Positions 24,046-36,861 are shown, counted from the first letter of the stretch. The stretch: 64,000 bases of DNA from Burhinus oedicnemus (GCA_008921705.1 VFFE01007486.1:4719044-4783043); one strand, 5' to 3'. Program-made: numbers and translations. Notes: generated from the letters alone by a model not told the origin.

Positions 24046-26136
24046 TCACTGTATCCCTGTACACAGGAATCCTTGATTATGACTTGTTAAGTCACAATAA
24101 ACACCCCGAGTCACGAAAAGGGAAGCTAATACTCTGCGGTAGCTAATAAAGCACACAGGCTTTTTTCTGACATGGGAGCTGAATGCTGCAAGTAATGCTT
24201 CTGCTTTGGTGGCCAGATCCAGTGTTTGGGATGGAGTAGAGAGAAGCTTTAGATTAATCAGGAATGAATGTGTCTTAGTTCCCTTCTCCACACAGAGAAG
24301 AGACCTGGTTAGGGTCAAGCAAAACTTTTCTTTCAGCCTCCATTTAGACTAAGTGAAGAAAGCTGTTCTTGGAGTACTGGTTCTAATTCTGATAGCGACA
24401 CTTCAGAAAGGGCTTTGAAGAAGAGTTTACAGAAATAATACAAGGTCTGGAAAATATACCTTGTTGACAGAAGCTTCAGGAATTCAGTCTGTTTTCTTTT
24501 GCTGAAGGTTAAGAGAGAATGTGATTGATGATTCTTTTTATATATATATATATATATGAGTGCCAATGTGCAAAAGATTTCTGGTATATAAGATGTTTAC
24601 TCCTAACAGGAAGATTTAATGATATCTTGTGGATGGAAGCTGAAGCTAGACAAATTCAGATTAGAAATGGGGCTCCATTTTTCAACAGTGTTGGTAATTA
24701 ACCATTGGAATATGCTGGATAACGAGGGCCTAATTCCTCATGTAGCTCATCCTTACAAGCTATAAATCCCAACAGCCACCTGGAAGATGCTTTGATTGTC
24801 ACTAAATATATGACAAAATATTCATGTGTTTTTACTGAATAGAAGTCTGCCATCACTCTGAGTAAGTCTGGAAAGCCTCCAAACTTAGAAGTTTGGATTC
24901 CAGTCTCCCAGGAAATATTTAACCAACTCTGCTTCTACTACGTTATTGCCTGTAATCCTAAAATCATTGTGCTTGCCGGAAGCTTATGCAATGGGAACAT
25001 CCTATGTTGCCTTAGAAAAGCTTGGCATCACTCAATGCAAACTCTTTAGTGTAAACTGTAAAGCCGTCCCTAGGTATAGGAATTTGCTCTGGGAACAAAA
25101 ATACTGTGTAATTCCAAATCAAGTCAGGATCTGAAGCAGCTTGACTAAAGAAATGTCCCTGCCCTATCTAATTTCAGCTGGTGCCACGTGTCATCCTGTG
25201 CTCCAGTACCACACAGCACAGGGCCTAGATATTTTCTTCTTTTTGGGGCGATCACTACCGTCTTTAAAGTTCCTACCTGTACAGCTGGACTGTCACGTAG
25301 TCCAAGGAATACTATGTATGTGCCAAGTTTGAGAAATCCTAATGCCCCAGTGGGTGTGGTGACCAGTCCTGGCTAAGTGCAGTGTCTGCATCCACTCTTC
25401 ATGCTCCTTTTTTCCTTTTTCTTTTTTTTTTTTTCCTTTATTTCTTTTTGTTCTCTCCCCCAGCATCTAAATTTCATTCTTAGTCTTGGCATATCCAGTA
25501 ATCCGTTTGATCTTCTAGAAACATTGTTTGCTTCAGCGTACTGTCTAACATGCTGTTTGGGGCACAGTTTGGTGTGTTGTTTTTTTAAAAAGACCTGATT
25601 AATATCTCTCAGAGGCTATAAACTAAAGTTTGGGCTCTCCAGGTGCTTCTTTGCCATATTCTATTTGGCAGGTGAGTTGCTGTCAATCCTCATGTTTTGA
25701 TTTGGAGAATCACTTTTGCAGTATCCAGATAAACAAAAAAAAAAAAAAATCCTTTTCCAATGTCATTATTAGCAAGTAGTGTGGAAGATGCTTGTGGTTC
25801 CCTGCATCGCTGCAAACTCGCTTTACCTGCTGAGTGACTACTTATCAGATAGCCGTTTCACTTCAGTCGCTTCCTAAATGATTCGGTGTCAAGACTCATT
25901 GCTGCATGTCTGTCTGTCTTAGTGGGGGGAGAAGGCAGGACAGAGTCACCTCTAGGGTAGGAGAGCAGGCAGGAGCCTGTCAGCAGAGGAACTGCATGAT
26001 TTAAAAAGCCACCAAGGGGAGGTTACATTTTGAGAAATTACTTCTTCAATGGCAGTGCCAGAGTAAGCAGCTCTAGTGACTGCCTGCCTGTCCTCGCTCT
26101 TCTCATTGACTGCTCAGTTCTACCAGGTATATTTAT
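24046..26136. other. Unassigned DNA with simple repeats
   Basis: No gene recognised. Simple sequence includes (TA)n at 24539-24557, a broken T tract at about 25408-25445 and an A run at about 25735-25749. A GC-richer stretch at about 25790-26110 has no identifiable feature. Confidence 0.55.
24539..24557 (+). repeat. (TA)n microsatellite
   Basis: Nineteen bases of uninterrupted TA dinucleotide following a short T run. Confidence 0.95.
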
Positions 26137-26258
26137 TTGTGTGGCCGCAGGATAAAACAGATTTGGGAACCGATCCAGGCTCAGCTGTTCCCAAGAAAAA
26201 ACGGGTTGTTTTTAGCCTGGATTGGTTCCTCGTTGTGGTTTACTACATAGCCACACAA
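26137..26258. repeat. Long imperfect inverted repeat (hairpin-forming)
   Basis: Two 45-base arms, 26137-26181 and 26214-26258, are reverse complements with no net length difference, around a 32-base loop. The inner end is strongest: gggaaccgatccaggct pairs with agcctggattggttcct, where 15 of the innermost 16 positions are Watson-Crick and the exception is a G-T wobble. The outer end ttgtgtggc pairs with gccacacaa at all 9 positions. In all 31 of 45 positions are Watson-Crick and five more can form G-T pairs. Candidates are a palindromic MITE remnant, a structured non-coding RNA or miRNA-like precursor, or an old inverted duplication. I cannot tell these apart from sequence alone. Confidence 0.75.
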
Positions 26259-28074
26259 TCAATGGTGTGGGCAAGATGAAGAAGGAAGAGGGAGGAGAAA
26301 AGAGTGTTTAACTTATGTACTACCTTTGAAAGAAACAATCATGAGTGATTCTTGAGCAGTCTCTTGGTCAGCCTCCAGAACTGTGGGATTACCTAGACCT
26401 GGGTAAACCTGGAGAGAAATACTAGGGACTTCTTCGCACGTCTTCACTTTACTGGCTATTTCTGTTTTCCAAATGTTAAGAGTTCCCAGTTCTATCCATG
26501 CAGAATTTGGAGGCTCAGTGAACATTTTTGTTTTTCAGCTCTGTAGCTGAAAGAGATGACCAACAAGGTCATATCCTCTGTCATACAGTGTACCACTTTT
26601 CAAGTGGTATTTCAGCATCTGACTGCCAGATATTCTTTCGTATTCATTAAGGTATATGCAACACAAAGCAGTTAGAAGTACGTGAAATATGCTTTGTTGA
26701 AAGACCATGCAGTTAGTATTTTCCTATGTGAATTTACATTTACATTTTTTGTGACAATCTGTTCTAAAATGTTACATTATACAGAAAATTAGATAAGACG
26801 CCATGAACAAAAACTTTTTTAGTTTCTTCGTTCATTAGATTAGCTGCATGAATGTTGATAATATTGAATACCCTAAAAAAGGCGTGTTTGCCAACTCTTA
26901 ATTTTTTCCCACCCCCACACCGCCTCTTAATTTTGTCTCTAGCAGCCCAGATGTGTTTCTGCAGAATAAGTGTTTCTGCAGTGATAATTATAACGCTTAT
27001 AACAGGTAATTTGCAGATTAGGTAACTCACAAAAAGCGGAACTATTTTGTAGCACCTTAGTTTTGAAGCTGGTGACAATTACAAAACTTCACTACAAAGT
27101 CTGAAATTTTACAGTATGTGCAATATCTTAATCTAGAAATTAAGTACTGCTTTGTAGGATTTGGCAAATGAAGGTCTAAAGGGACCTCAAGGTATGATTT
27201 AATTTGGGGGGGAGGGGCAGACTTGACTTCAGGCAATGATGTGCATGTTGCGGGGTGGATCCAAGTTCTGCTGAACCAGCGAAACTCACGGTTTAAACCT
27301 GCCTCAGGGCATATAAGAAAGAAAAAAATTCTCATCTCTAAGAGGACTAGACAGATGCCTGTCTTAAAAGCTAACAATACAGTAAGTTCCATAGTCCCCC
27401 TTGATGACCTGTTTCCATGTGTGTTTGTGCTTAGAAATGTACGGTTCCTATTCATTATATTTCTACTAGTTGGATCTGTTTCTGTTTAACATTACAAATC
27501 TTGCATATCTAAACTGCAAACTGACAATTTTGTTCAAAGTTTTAATGTGGTCTGAAATGGATTAATACAAAAGATCTTAGTTTAGACTGTTGCTCACTGT
27601 GGGGGAGGATTTTGAAATCATATAATCCCTAGATAATGCTTTTTTTCCTTTCGTGGGTTTTACTTATTTATTTATTTTCTTAGCTGTGACAAAGCTGAGC
27701 AGGTGTCCAGGGTCCTAGGGTAATGCCTAATTTTGGTGAGGGCTGTAGTTCTTGGGGCTGTGATGTGTGGTGTTGCTGTTGTCAACCTCAGTGTCTGTTC
27801 CAGAGTTGTCTCCCCTACCAGTGCTGGCCTCTGGCTGGGAATTCTGGCAGAAAGGAAGGTGACCTGAGACGGGTTGACAAAACTCCCATTCATTAAACAT
27901 GGGATATTTTGAGTTTAAAGTTTTTGGTAAACTTTGGCATTTTCTGTCAAAACAAAGTACTGAGCTATTTTAGTATTTCTGAATTACTACCCGAAGTGTC
28001 CTTTGTTACGAATTGTAGTTAATGGCTGTTTGATCTGATGACATGAGAACTAGTGACTGCTGCCATGCTATCTG
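26259..28074. other. Unassigned DNA
   Basis: No gene or repeat family recognised. Overlapping open frames at 26764-27078 and 27057-27455 on the minus strand exceed 100 codons, but their translations show no domain, signal or codon pattern that argues for coding. A G-rich stretch (G7AG4) lies at about 27206-27217. Confidence 0.55.
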
Positions 28075-28138
28075 CCCCCCCCCCCCCACTTTTTNNNNNN
28101 NNNNNNNNNNNNNNTCCCCCCCCCCCCCCCCCCCCCCC
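28075..28138. other. Assembly gap flanked by poly-C runs
   Basis: A 13-base C run (28075-28087), then 'actttt', then 20 N (28095-28114), then T and a 23-base C run (28116-28138). The N block is an assembly gap, so the true length and content are unknown. Long C runs on both sides suggest the gap is a homopolymer or C-rich tract that sequencing failed to cross. The 20-base length is probably a placeholder. Confidence 0.95.
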
Positions 28139-31100
28139 AAATACAATGTTGCAGTTTAGTTGTACCATGGAATGAAAAAAATACAGACTTTAAAAGAAAA
28201 AAAAAAACCCAAACCCCAAATGCCCCTCCAAACATGTCCTATGTTGAACCTTTCTGGTACATGTATTTAATATCCTTGTGAAAGGGATGTTTTGATGGTA
28301 CAGGAATGCACTGGTATTTTACAATCAAAAATCATGTGAGAACACTGTGCATGTGTGTGTCTCTATAAAAAAAAAAAGCCCTGCAAATAGGTCTGCTAAT
28401 GCTTCCTGGACTTGCAGCATCCACTGTTCTGATGGTTTGAGGGCTTTAGTAGCAGCTTTCACTCATTGTAAATTGTACATTGTTTTCCTGTTCAGCATTA
28501 ATGTTCTTAGATGGCAAGGACAGTATTTCCATTACTTTATACATGTGGCTGCATAACATACAGGGATAAGCTGTCTGGGCAATCTATAGATTCCATATGG
28601 AAAAAAAGAGACTTTTCTGGGGAGGGGTTGGGCCAGGAGATACGTACTCTCTTCCTAGGACATGCCACCCAATGTTACGTCTGAAGTAAATCATCCTGTT
28701 GTCTACCACCTTCTTCCTACCATTCAAGGTCTCCAGTAGTGCCTTCTGCAATCCTGTAAAGAGCCAGGAGGTGGGCAAGGTCTCTTTAATTAGTACACAT
28801 GATGTTTTATTTAACCATCCATCTAAGTTGCACAGTGACTGTGCCACAAGAATTCCACAAAGCTTTTCTTAACTGTAGGCGGTTGTTCATTTATTAATGT
28901 AAACACCATGTGCCTTGGATGTGTGAGCCCTAAAAATAAACTTGCAGAGTTAAAAATAGATATCTGGGAGTACTGAGATGCTGCTTAATCAGAACCAGCT
29001 GCAAGCTGTCTAGAAAATGTAAGTTATATGGAGCCAGATGGCTTTTGCCCTTTTTGCTTTAGACAGCATGTAATTTGGGTAACTACAGCTACAGTAATGT
29101 ATTTTCCCAGTCAAACTGTTTGATAAACATATTTGTTTCGAGCAGACACTTCCAATTAGAGAACCAGGAAAATGTTAATTTATCTTAATATTTCTCTACG
29201 TGGGTAAGCCAAAGGAAGGTTACATAATGCCAAAAGGCACGCACAATAACTGCTCACAGCTGGATTCGGCAGGAACCAGATTATGACTGTGCATCGTTGT
29301 ACAACGGGGCTCTCGCTCTGGGAACAATCCCAGTGAAAGCAAGGGAAGAATGATTTAAATGAAATTAATGGCATTAGTGATCAGTGGGACTTGTGTGGAG
29401 TAAGATTGTAGGGGTGAAGCACTTAGACAAAATATAGGAAGTGTGTCAGAATGATACCTACGTGAAAACAACAGCCCATACAATTTCAGGAGGGGCTCCT
29501 TGCAACACTTTCGCTTAACTGATGGTGTTAAAACCAAAACCTGTTCTGAGGCTTGGCAGTTCCCACAATTCACCAGCCTGCTGTTGGGGACCTGTGTGCA
29601 GACCATATTTAGGAGTCTTAGTGACTAGTCTAGGAAGTGGGAAACTCAAGCTCATGCCTACATTATTAGATTTGGAACCACCTGGGATGGGGAACTCTGC
29701 TTTGATTGAGGCTTGAAGGTGAATATCTCAACCTGCAGTATCATCCTAACTCTATTTTATGAGGTCTGCTGATCCACATCTGGGGGAGTGTAGTGTGAAA
29801 TTGCACAGCCTCCAGGCCATTCCAGCTGTGTGTGTATATACAAATTGCTATTCAATCTAGTACTTAGCTGACTAGACTCGTGTTATGATCATATGAAAAC
29901 CTGGGGGAATGTATTTGAGGAAGTAGCCTCTTTCAGGAACTGTTGTAACAAAAGCCAAGCTGTACGAACCTGAAAAGCAGTGATCAGGTTTTCAAGCAGT
30001 GCTACCAGATGAAGACCATTGTGCAGAAGATCCAGAAATGAGTCTTGGTTTAAGCAAAGGCTTTTGCATTTGAAAACCAGGATTGATTAAGGTGCCTACT
30101 TTACAGACAGATGATACAAATTACATACAGCTGGCATGAAGCAGGCCTATTGAATGATTAAATGTCTCCACATCCTTCTCCCATCAGTGTTTGTTTACAT
30201 TTTCTGTGATAACTGGATTTAGTTAAGATCTTGATGTTCTATTGATGTTTTAGCTTCTTTTTAGCTTAAGCACTATTTGCTTTAATTAAATGAATTAAAT
30301 TTTCTGAGTGAAATACCTTTCTGTCCATAAAATTTTCTTTGTTCAATAAGAATTTTTCTTTGTCTGCTTCATCCAATCTCCCAGAATTCCTCAACTTCAA
30401 TGTCTACCATGCAAATTGTCATCATCTTATAAATTTAAGCCTCCTGTGAGAAACTGCACAAAAATTCCAGCCTGTCTCTGAAGGCTAACTATCTGAATTA
30501 GCTCAGTGATGGGTGGGTAAGATAAATATTTTATTTTTTTCTATGTGCTTATATTTCAATGTATCTACAATGCAAAGCTGCCTGAAATTGGTAGTGTGGC
30601 ATTCTCTCCTTGACTCTTAATTCTTTTGCACCTGTCATGCTCATGAGTCATGAGATTTTTTTGAACTGCAAGAAGTAGATTAATCAGTCTTTTTGTGGCC
30701 TGTAATTTTTTTATACTAATTGATGCCAAGCAGAGTTTTAGGTTACAAGATTTTTTGGAAGCATTTCAGTATGAAAATAACTTTCAAAAGTGCTTTGAAA
30801 ATGCGTTAATTTACATTTTTTTTGAATTGCACTTGTTTGGTCTGTTTGATCATTGGCTGAAACAACTAGTGATTTAAGAACTTGCAAATCTGTCCTTGCC
30901 TGAACATGATTGCATGTTCAATTTACAAGAGGATCTTAAAATAGTAACACTTGTAGTCAGGTTCTAAGATGTTTTAGGTTGAAATCAAATTATAGGAATT
31001 TACTAGTTTTTGACAGCAGAAGTGATAAAGCTGTGCAGATGAATTTTTAAGTAGCTGTATACATGACATGCAGTCTTAAACTGATGAGTGTCTGGATTTA

Positions 31101-33034
31101 GATCATCCCAGCTGTAGGAAAAGCTCTGTGATGATTTGATTGCTCCAGGCTTTCTCACTTAAATGTTTTGTCAGTGACCTAAAAATGGTTCCCAGCCTAT
31201 TTACCATAGGATAATTATGACCCACTCCTAAACAGAAGAGCAAGAAAAGAGGAGGAAATGAGATCCCTTGAGCTCTTTGGTTGAGATTTCAGCCCTTCCT
31301 TTATTAAGACTCTGGTAGAGGAGAGAAATAATGCATTGCATATCTACTTCTTATCTTGCTTCTCCATTTATGTGATGAGATTAAGATTAGACATAGAATT
31401 AGCTTTACAGTGATTGTGCTGTTCAGCAGATCTGAATGGGTACAAGCAAAGCAGTATGCTGTACCAGTAAAGAGATCTGCAGTAAACTATCTGTGCCACA
31501 GGAGCTGGTTACTTTTAAGGGAAGGAAGAGCAAAAAAGGATGATTTTGACCAGATTTAGAGCAAATAGTTCTGAATTTAGCGATTGTACTCAAAAATTCA
31601 AGTAACTTCCTTCTCAATCATGACATGAGGTATCTACATGTTTCACTTAAAAGGTATCACAAGAAACAACTTCTCATTCCAATGTTTATAGCATGCGTTT
31701 TTGCTGGAGCAAGTCAATTTCGTTAAAGTTCAGAAATAACTTTTGATTCAACTGTTTCTCAGTTGTTTGAAACATATTTAGTTTTTGCTTAAATCCAGGT
31801 CTAACACTGATCCCATTAAGGTGTCGGCTGAGGTGCATTCAGCAGGAAGCTGTGCTAGAAGAGACTGCTCCCTCTTACCAGTCTTCATCTCAATGTTTGT
31901 TTCTCTCTGCCAGAGATCTCCGAGCGTAGCAGTACGAAAAGTCCCTCCTCTGAATGCACTCTGGTCTGCTACAGCAAGCAGACTGCTAACAATAGTTTAA
32001 ATGTTAGGGCTTTGCTAATCTGGTACATTTTGACTGAAATACCCTTGGAAGCGTTTGCAGGAGCAGCTCAACAGGAGCCTTTTAAGGGAGGGAAGTTGTG
32101 AAAGGCCGTGCTGATGCGCAAGTGAAGACAGGCTAGGAGGAGGCAATGTCGCCCTAGCTTGTGGGATTTCTTGTTAACTGAATCAAATGAACTTATTACC
32201 AAATTTAAGAAGTTATGGACTTGCTTACTGAGAAATACTCAGTATCTCCAAGTATTTAGTTATCCGTTCAGGATTCTTCCTCGTTCCATTGTAGCAGAGC
32301 CCAACCTTTCTTAGTGTTTTTAAGTGAGTGTTTTTCAGACGTGGCTTCAACAGAGTAAAGGGAGCTGAAGCTGAGAGAGCTGGCCCTTAGGTGTCCAGCA
32401 GTCTGGTTGTGTCCGTAGACCTCCATATTTAGATCAGCCTTCTGTCTTGGTGTTTCCTGTAAGTGATAGATAATTCTAGAATATTTTACTACCTGCTTGA
32501 GTTTGTATGTGAAAGTAAATTAGCATATTTCTTTGTAATGTTTAAGATTGGGTTATGTGTGTATCTATATAGATAAGGGTTAAACACTGAAAATAGCAAA
32601 ATGACCACAGATGTCACGTAGTGCAATACTTCTTTTTAGATTTTAAGAATAAAAACCTATGTTGTTCTAGAAAATGCTAAATTTCTTTCCTATATAAAAA
32701 TAAATATTCGCATATGTGAAAATGCTTGTTTATTATGACTGTTTCTAGACTTAGCTGGAAATCTCTCTCTGTGATTACTTTTAGTATTAGTCTAAAAATA
32801 CATCCTTGTCCCCATTTTAACACCACCACCAGAAAAGAGAAATTGTTTTATTAAAGAAAAAAAATTTCCAAATTCAATAATTTAAATACAAATGCCCCAT
32901 TTTGAAACAAAATTAAGCAGGAAAAAAGAGAAAGCTGCAATAAAGGCTAATACTTTTTATAGAGGTCCTTACATACATTATATTGTGTGCTCTTAAAACT
33001 ATCCAGGTTTTTCTGCATGATAGCGTTTTCAACA
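28139..33034. other. Unassigned DNA
   Basis: No gene or repeat family recognised. A single exon-like segment at 31914-32101 is described separately. Other open frames are short and featureless. Confidence 0.55.
31914..32101 (+). other. Terminal-exon-like segment, 61 codons to a stop
   Basis: A good pyrimidine-rich acceptor (tttgtttctctctgccag) is followed by two bases and an open frame ending in TGA at 32099-32101. The first part is Ser/Thr-rich (ISERSSTKSPSSECTL) and the end reads AAQQEPFKGGKL. An AATAAA lies about 550 bases downstream, at about 32648. No family is recognised and the upstream exon it would join is not known. It may be a chance open frame after a cryptic acceptor. Confidence 0.13.
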
Positions 33035-33290
33035 TCTTTGGGCTTGTTTACACAAGGACACTCAGAAAATTAATCTTCACTAACTAGAGTTGAAGTGGAT
33101 TAGTTAAATTGCATTAAATCCTTGTTCAGAATGCTTTCAAAATTAGTTTCCTTAATTTAATTTATATTAATTTATTTTGGAAGTGAACTAAGCTGCATGG
33201 AATTAATTTAATCCTGAATGAGTATCCATAATAGAGTTGAACTAGTTTAACCACTCTTCTTTAAAAGTAAATCTGGATTTTTTCATATAT
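33035..33290. mobile_element. Possible decayed MITE-like DNA element
   Basis: The segment begins with 'gggcttgtttacacaagga', which resembles the terminal region of ancient amniote DNA-transposon MITEs, and then becomes rich in TTAA-containing blocks: 'ggattagttaaattgcatta', 'ggaattaatttaatcc' and 'agttgaactagtttaacc'. Two blocks starting agagttgaa occur, near 33087 and 33233. I did not find a matching inverted terminus at the far end, so the assignment is tentative and both borders are approximate. Confidence 0.25.
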
Positions 33291-33353
33291 TTTTATTTTC
33301 CTCTGAATTTCTTCCCCATTTAAGATGAAATTTCTAAAAATGCTATTATACAT

Positions 33354-33380
33354 GGGTGCTTTGGGTTTGGGTTGTTTGGG
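33354..33380 (+). other. G-quadruplex motif
   Basis: Four G3 runs at 33354-33356, 33363-33365, 33369-33371 and 33378-33380 with loops of 6, 3 and 6 bases fit the canonical G3N1-7 rule. The surrounding sequence is T/G-rich. Confidence 0.7.
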
Positions 33381-34144
33381 TTTTTTTGGTTGTTTTAAAC
33401 TGTGTTACCGTAAGCAAAACCATTTGCTTACCCAAGTTTGGCTCCTACTCGTGTCTGAGGAAATCCACACTAACTGAAACCAGTAAAATTACCCTGTCAC
33501 AGCATCACTACAAAATCATCCTAAGCCACTTGAACTGATTATTTGTAATTCATAATCTGAATAAATTGTAGAACAGCCTGTAAGTACAACTAAGAGCTGC
33601 CAAGTCTTTCCATCTTTTGGCAATAGGAAGTTAAGCCAAAGAACTCCCCCAAAAAAGCATTTTTCACTGTCTGTATAGACATGGCAGAGCACTGGGAATA
33701 TCTGAGTTTGCCTGAGGCACTTGTTTCATTGCGACTATGTGAGATCTGGCTCCTTCTTTTCAATTTCCCAAAAAGGGCCTCATCTGAATTCCACAGTCCT
33801 CCCCTGTGTGCTTTTATTGACCATTATTTTCCAGTTCCTTTAAAGTGATTTGCATTTTCCCTGGAGATGTATCTTTGCCGCTGAGACTGCAACCATGACA
33901 TTTGTGAAACACTGAAGAGCTGCATCTTCTTGTTTTCCCCTACCTTTGTAGCTGAGCACAGAGTAGTTTCATAACCTCTCTTAAAGTTGGTTGTTCTATT
34001 TAAAAATCACTATCAGACCTTGTATACCACCCTCTTCCTGGATGTCAGCTATGCTTTATGATTACTTGAGTAGTTTGTGCCACTCATGCCTTGAAAGGTG
34101 TAGGCATTGCAGCTCTTCCGTATTACTATTCCTTTTGGTACTAG

Positions 34145-34242
34145 ATGTGGTAGAAGAAGGTCCAAAAGAAGAGGAGGTGGTGGCAGAAGAGGATCTTTCC
34201 CTGTTGGAAGTTGTCCCCTCTGAGATATATTTAGTTTTCCAG
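34145..34242 (+). other. Exon-like segment, 98 nt, acidic
   Basis: A pyrimidine-rich acceptor (attactattccttttggtactag) precedes 98 open bases ending TTCCAG|gtagct. The segment starts with two bases of a split codon and ends in phase 0. It encodes 32 residues beginning VVEEGPKEEEVVAEEDLSLL and ending PSEIYLVFQ. The run of GAA/GAG/GTG codons is unlike the surrounding AT-rich DNA and would suit an acidic linker in a nuclear or cytoplasmic protein. The family is not recognised. The same bases read in another frame give an Arg/Gly-rich string, so purine-rich low complexity could also explain the open frame. Confidence 0.22.
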
Positions 34243-36858
34243 GTAGCTGTATTTTAAACTAGAATTGTGAGATATGTTGGGTTCATTTGTTTGTGTTTTA
34301 CAAAAGCCAACGTTTCTGTCAAACAGTTTCCAAAACCCTGATCACTTCAATGACCATGAGGAGGCAGAATGAGCAAGAACAGCTGAGGGAGTGGAAGTGC
34401 CTAATGGCAGTTGGGGGAACAACAGATCCCTGGAAATGGTCAGAAGTGTATGTCTCTCATTGGATCTACCATTGATGGAATAGTAAATTTGAACTTTAGT
34501 CTTTTCCTAAAAATTTCATCAGGTATGAATTTATGTTCTGCACAGACCTGCTTTCTCTCATCAAATTTGGGCTGGTCTATTGTACAAGCAGAAGAATATC
34601 ATGATACAATTTTAACACGTTCCCTTAGGTTCCTTTCATGATGACTGCCCCATTAAGCCTTTCAAAGAGTACTGTTGTGTCACACCCAGTCATACTTCAT
34701 TTTAGAGTAAACATGACTCAAATTAAAGCAATTTTGGCTTTAGAAGAAGGTGAAAATCAGATACGATGTTCTCTTTAGCATGCTTTTCTGATTTAAAGTA
34801 TGTCGGTATTTGTAAGGGAGAGGACCCATTACATCTGTTCATGGTTAGTGACCAGAAGCCAGATTAAATGAGTTGGTCTCAGGATAGTTCTTACAAAAGA
34901 GATGAAATTTTATGCTGTTTGGTAATACGTTCCCTCCTGTGCAGTGTATTTTTTGAAGTGTACTGCTATCTGGTTGCTTTTTTCTAGCCTTCCCCACAAC
35001 CTTTAAAGTGATACATGTCCCTTTTTATATTTGAAAGGATGTTGATCTTAGGGAAGAGTTTGCTGAGGGATTTCCGTATCATTTGCTACAATCAATTAAT
35101 ACTAAGGAAAAGAAGAAAAAACTGAGATTCAGTAGATGAAACCATTTTAATATAAATTAGCGTGGATGTATGGCTATTAAGTATCATCCAAAATAATCAG
35201 TATTGGAATCAATTTTTAATGTAATTTGAGTTTTCTTCAAATACACAATTTTTAGGAATATAAAAATAGTTTTCTTCATATTTCTTTAATAGTGTTAAAT
35301 ACTTTAAATAACAAAATGCCAGAAAAGAAAATAGAAAAAGAAATAAGTGCAGACTATTTCTTGGTTGCCTCTGAGAATCATGGGATTATGATGACAAGAG
35401 AAATGGAAGAGGAAATTGTCGTCTCTTTCCCAGTCTTTTTTTTTTTTTTTTAATACATGGTAAATAATTAAATTTTCAGTAGTTTTATTTTGATGGATAA
35501 CTAGGTAATTTCAGTAACCACAATGGTCTATGTGGACATATTCATTGTGTGTGTATTCTGCAGTGGTTTTTAGTGCTATATCTGATTATAAATGTGCTCT
35601 TCCACTGTCCGTATATGTATATAAAGGTTAACATGTTTGAATAAATAAGTATTTGTTGTCGCTCTCCTTCCCAGACAGAAGTAAAATGCTTGAGGCGTCT
35701 GATAGATCTCTTTCCTATATTTACATAAATTATCATTAGGAGGAAGGAGAAAGAGGCTAAAAGAGGGAGTGAGAGAGAGATCAGATAGTTGTACCCAACA
35801 CAAGGCCTTCTCAGCTTCAAGTAAAAATAAGACATACTAGCTGCTGTCATCTCTCTTGCATTAAAAATATTTTCATTTGTTTCTTTGTGGTTTTTGTTTT
35901 TTGTTTTTTTTTTAATTGGGCTTTTTGATGAAAGAGTTGTATTATGTTGCTGGATTTTCTGATACTAGTTTGAAAATTATTGTTACTACTCATTTATAGA
36001 AAGGCAGCATGAGCCCTGTTAGTGCTTATCTGATGGCTGTATCCTTAGAAGGACTCTTTTCCAAGCTGCCACACTAATGCTTCTCTCCATTCCATCCCAT
36101 GTTATAATAACTATATTGAAGTCTCACTGCAATCTTCTGTGCTCAATATGTGTTCAAAAGATTTATTTGCATTTCTATCCTGAATAAATTAAAATAATTT
36201 TGTTGCAAATGGCTTCACAGGGCTTGAGTTTCCCAGTCTTTCAATTCTTGCATACTTATATTTTAATCTGCTGGAAAAGCTAACAATTTAAAGGTAAAAG
36301 AAATGCAAATACTTCTTGTACATGCATTCAGCCTGTCTCCTGGATGGTTGCAGAGATAAAATTACTTAGTAACATCTATGGATTTAATAACATTCCTAAT
36401 CAAAGCTCAAAATTCTGGATTTTGGTTCACTAGCATACTTTATTTTTATTGATAGAAGATTTCTTTACCAAAAAATGCAAGACTTGCAGGGCTTAACTAT
36501 ATTGACTAGGGTTATATAACAGTAGGCTGAATATGAATTTTAAAAAGTTAGTTTTCTTGTAGCTGGAAAACTAAATCTAGTTTGTAATGTAGAAATATGC
36601 ATTTTAAATAAAGATAGTCACATTTTACCAATAAATCTGTCATTCAAACTCCTAATACTTCTTTGCATTTCAAACTATGTTTCTGGTATCTGCTGAATAG
36701 TTTGTGATTGACAAATTCTTGGGTTATTTCAATGTGAATGTGGGACTGTGAGAAAGATGCTTTCCTTAATAAGCAATATTAATTTCCTGAAGCATTTCTT
36801 TTAAAGTATATGCTCTTTTTAAATGTATGCAAGTAATGTAACGTATGCTGGGTTTGGT

Positions 36859-36861
<3 letters not shown>

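Noticed and set aside
26764..27455. Minus-strand frames of 104 and 132 codons as a gene
   Set aside because: They overlap in different frames, show no recognisable domain, and a competing plus-strand frame covers the same bases.
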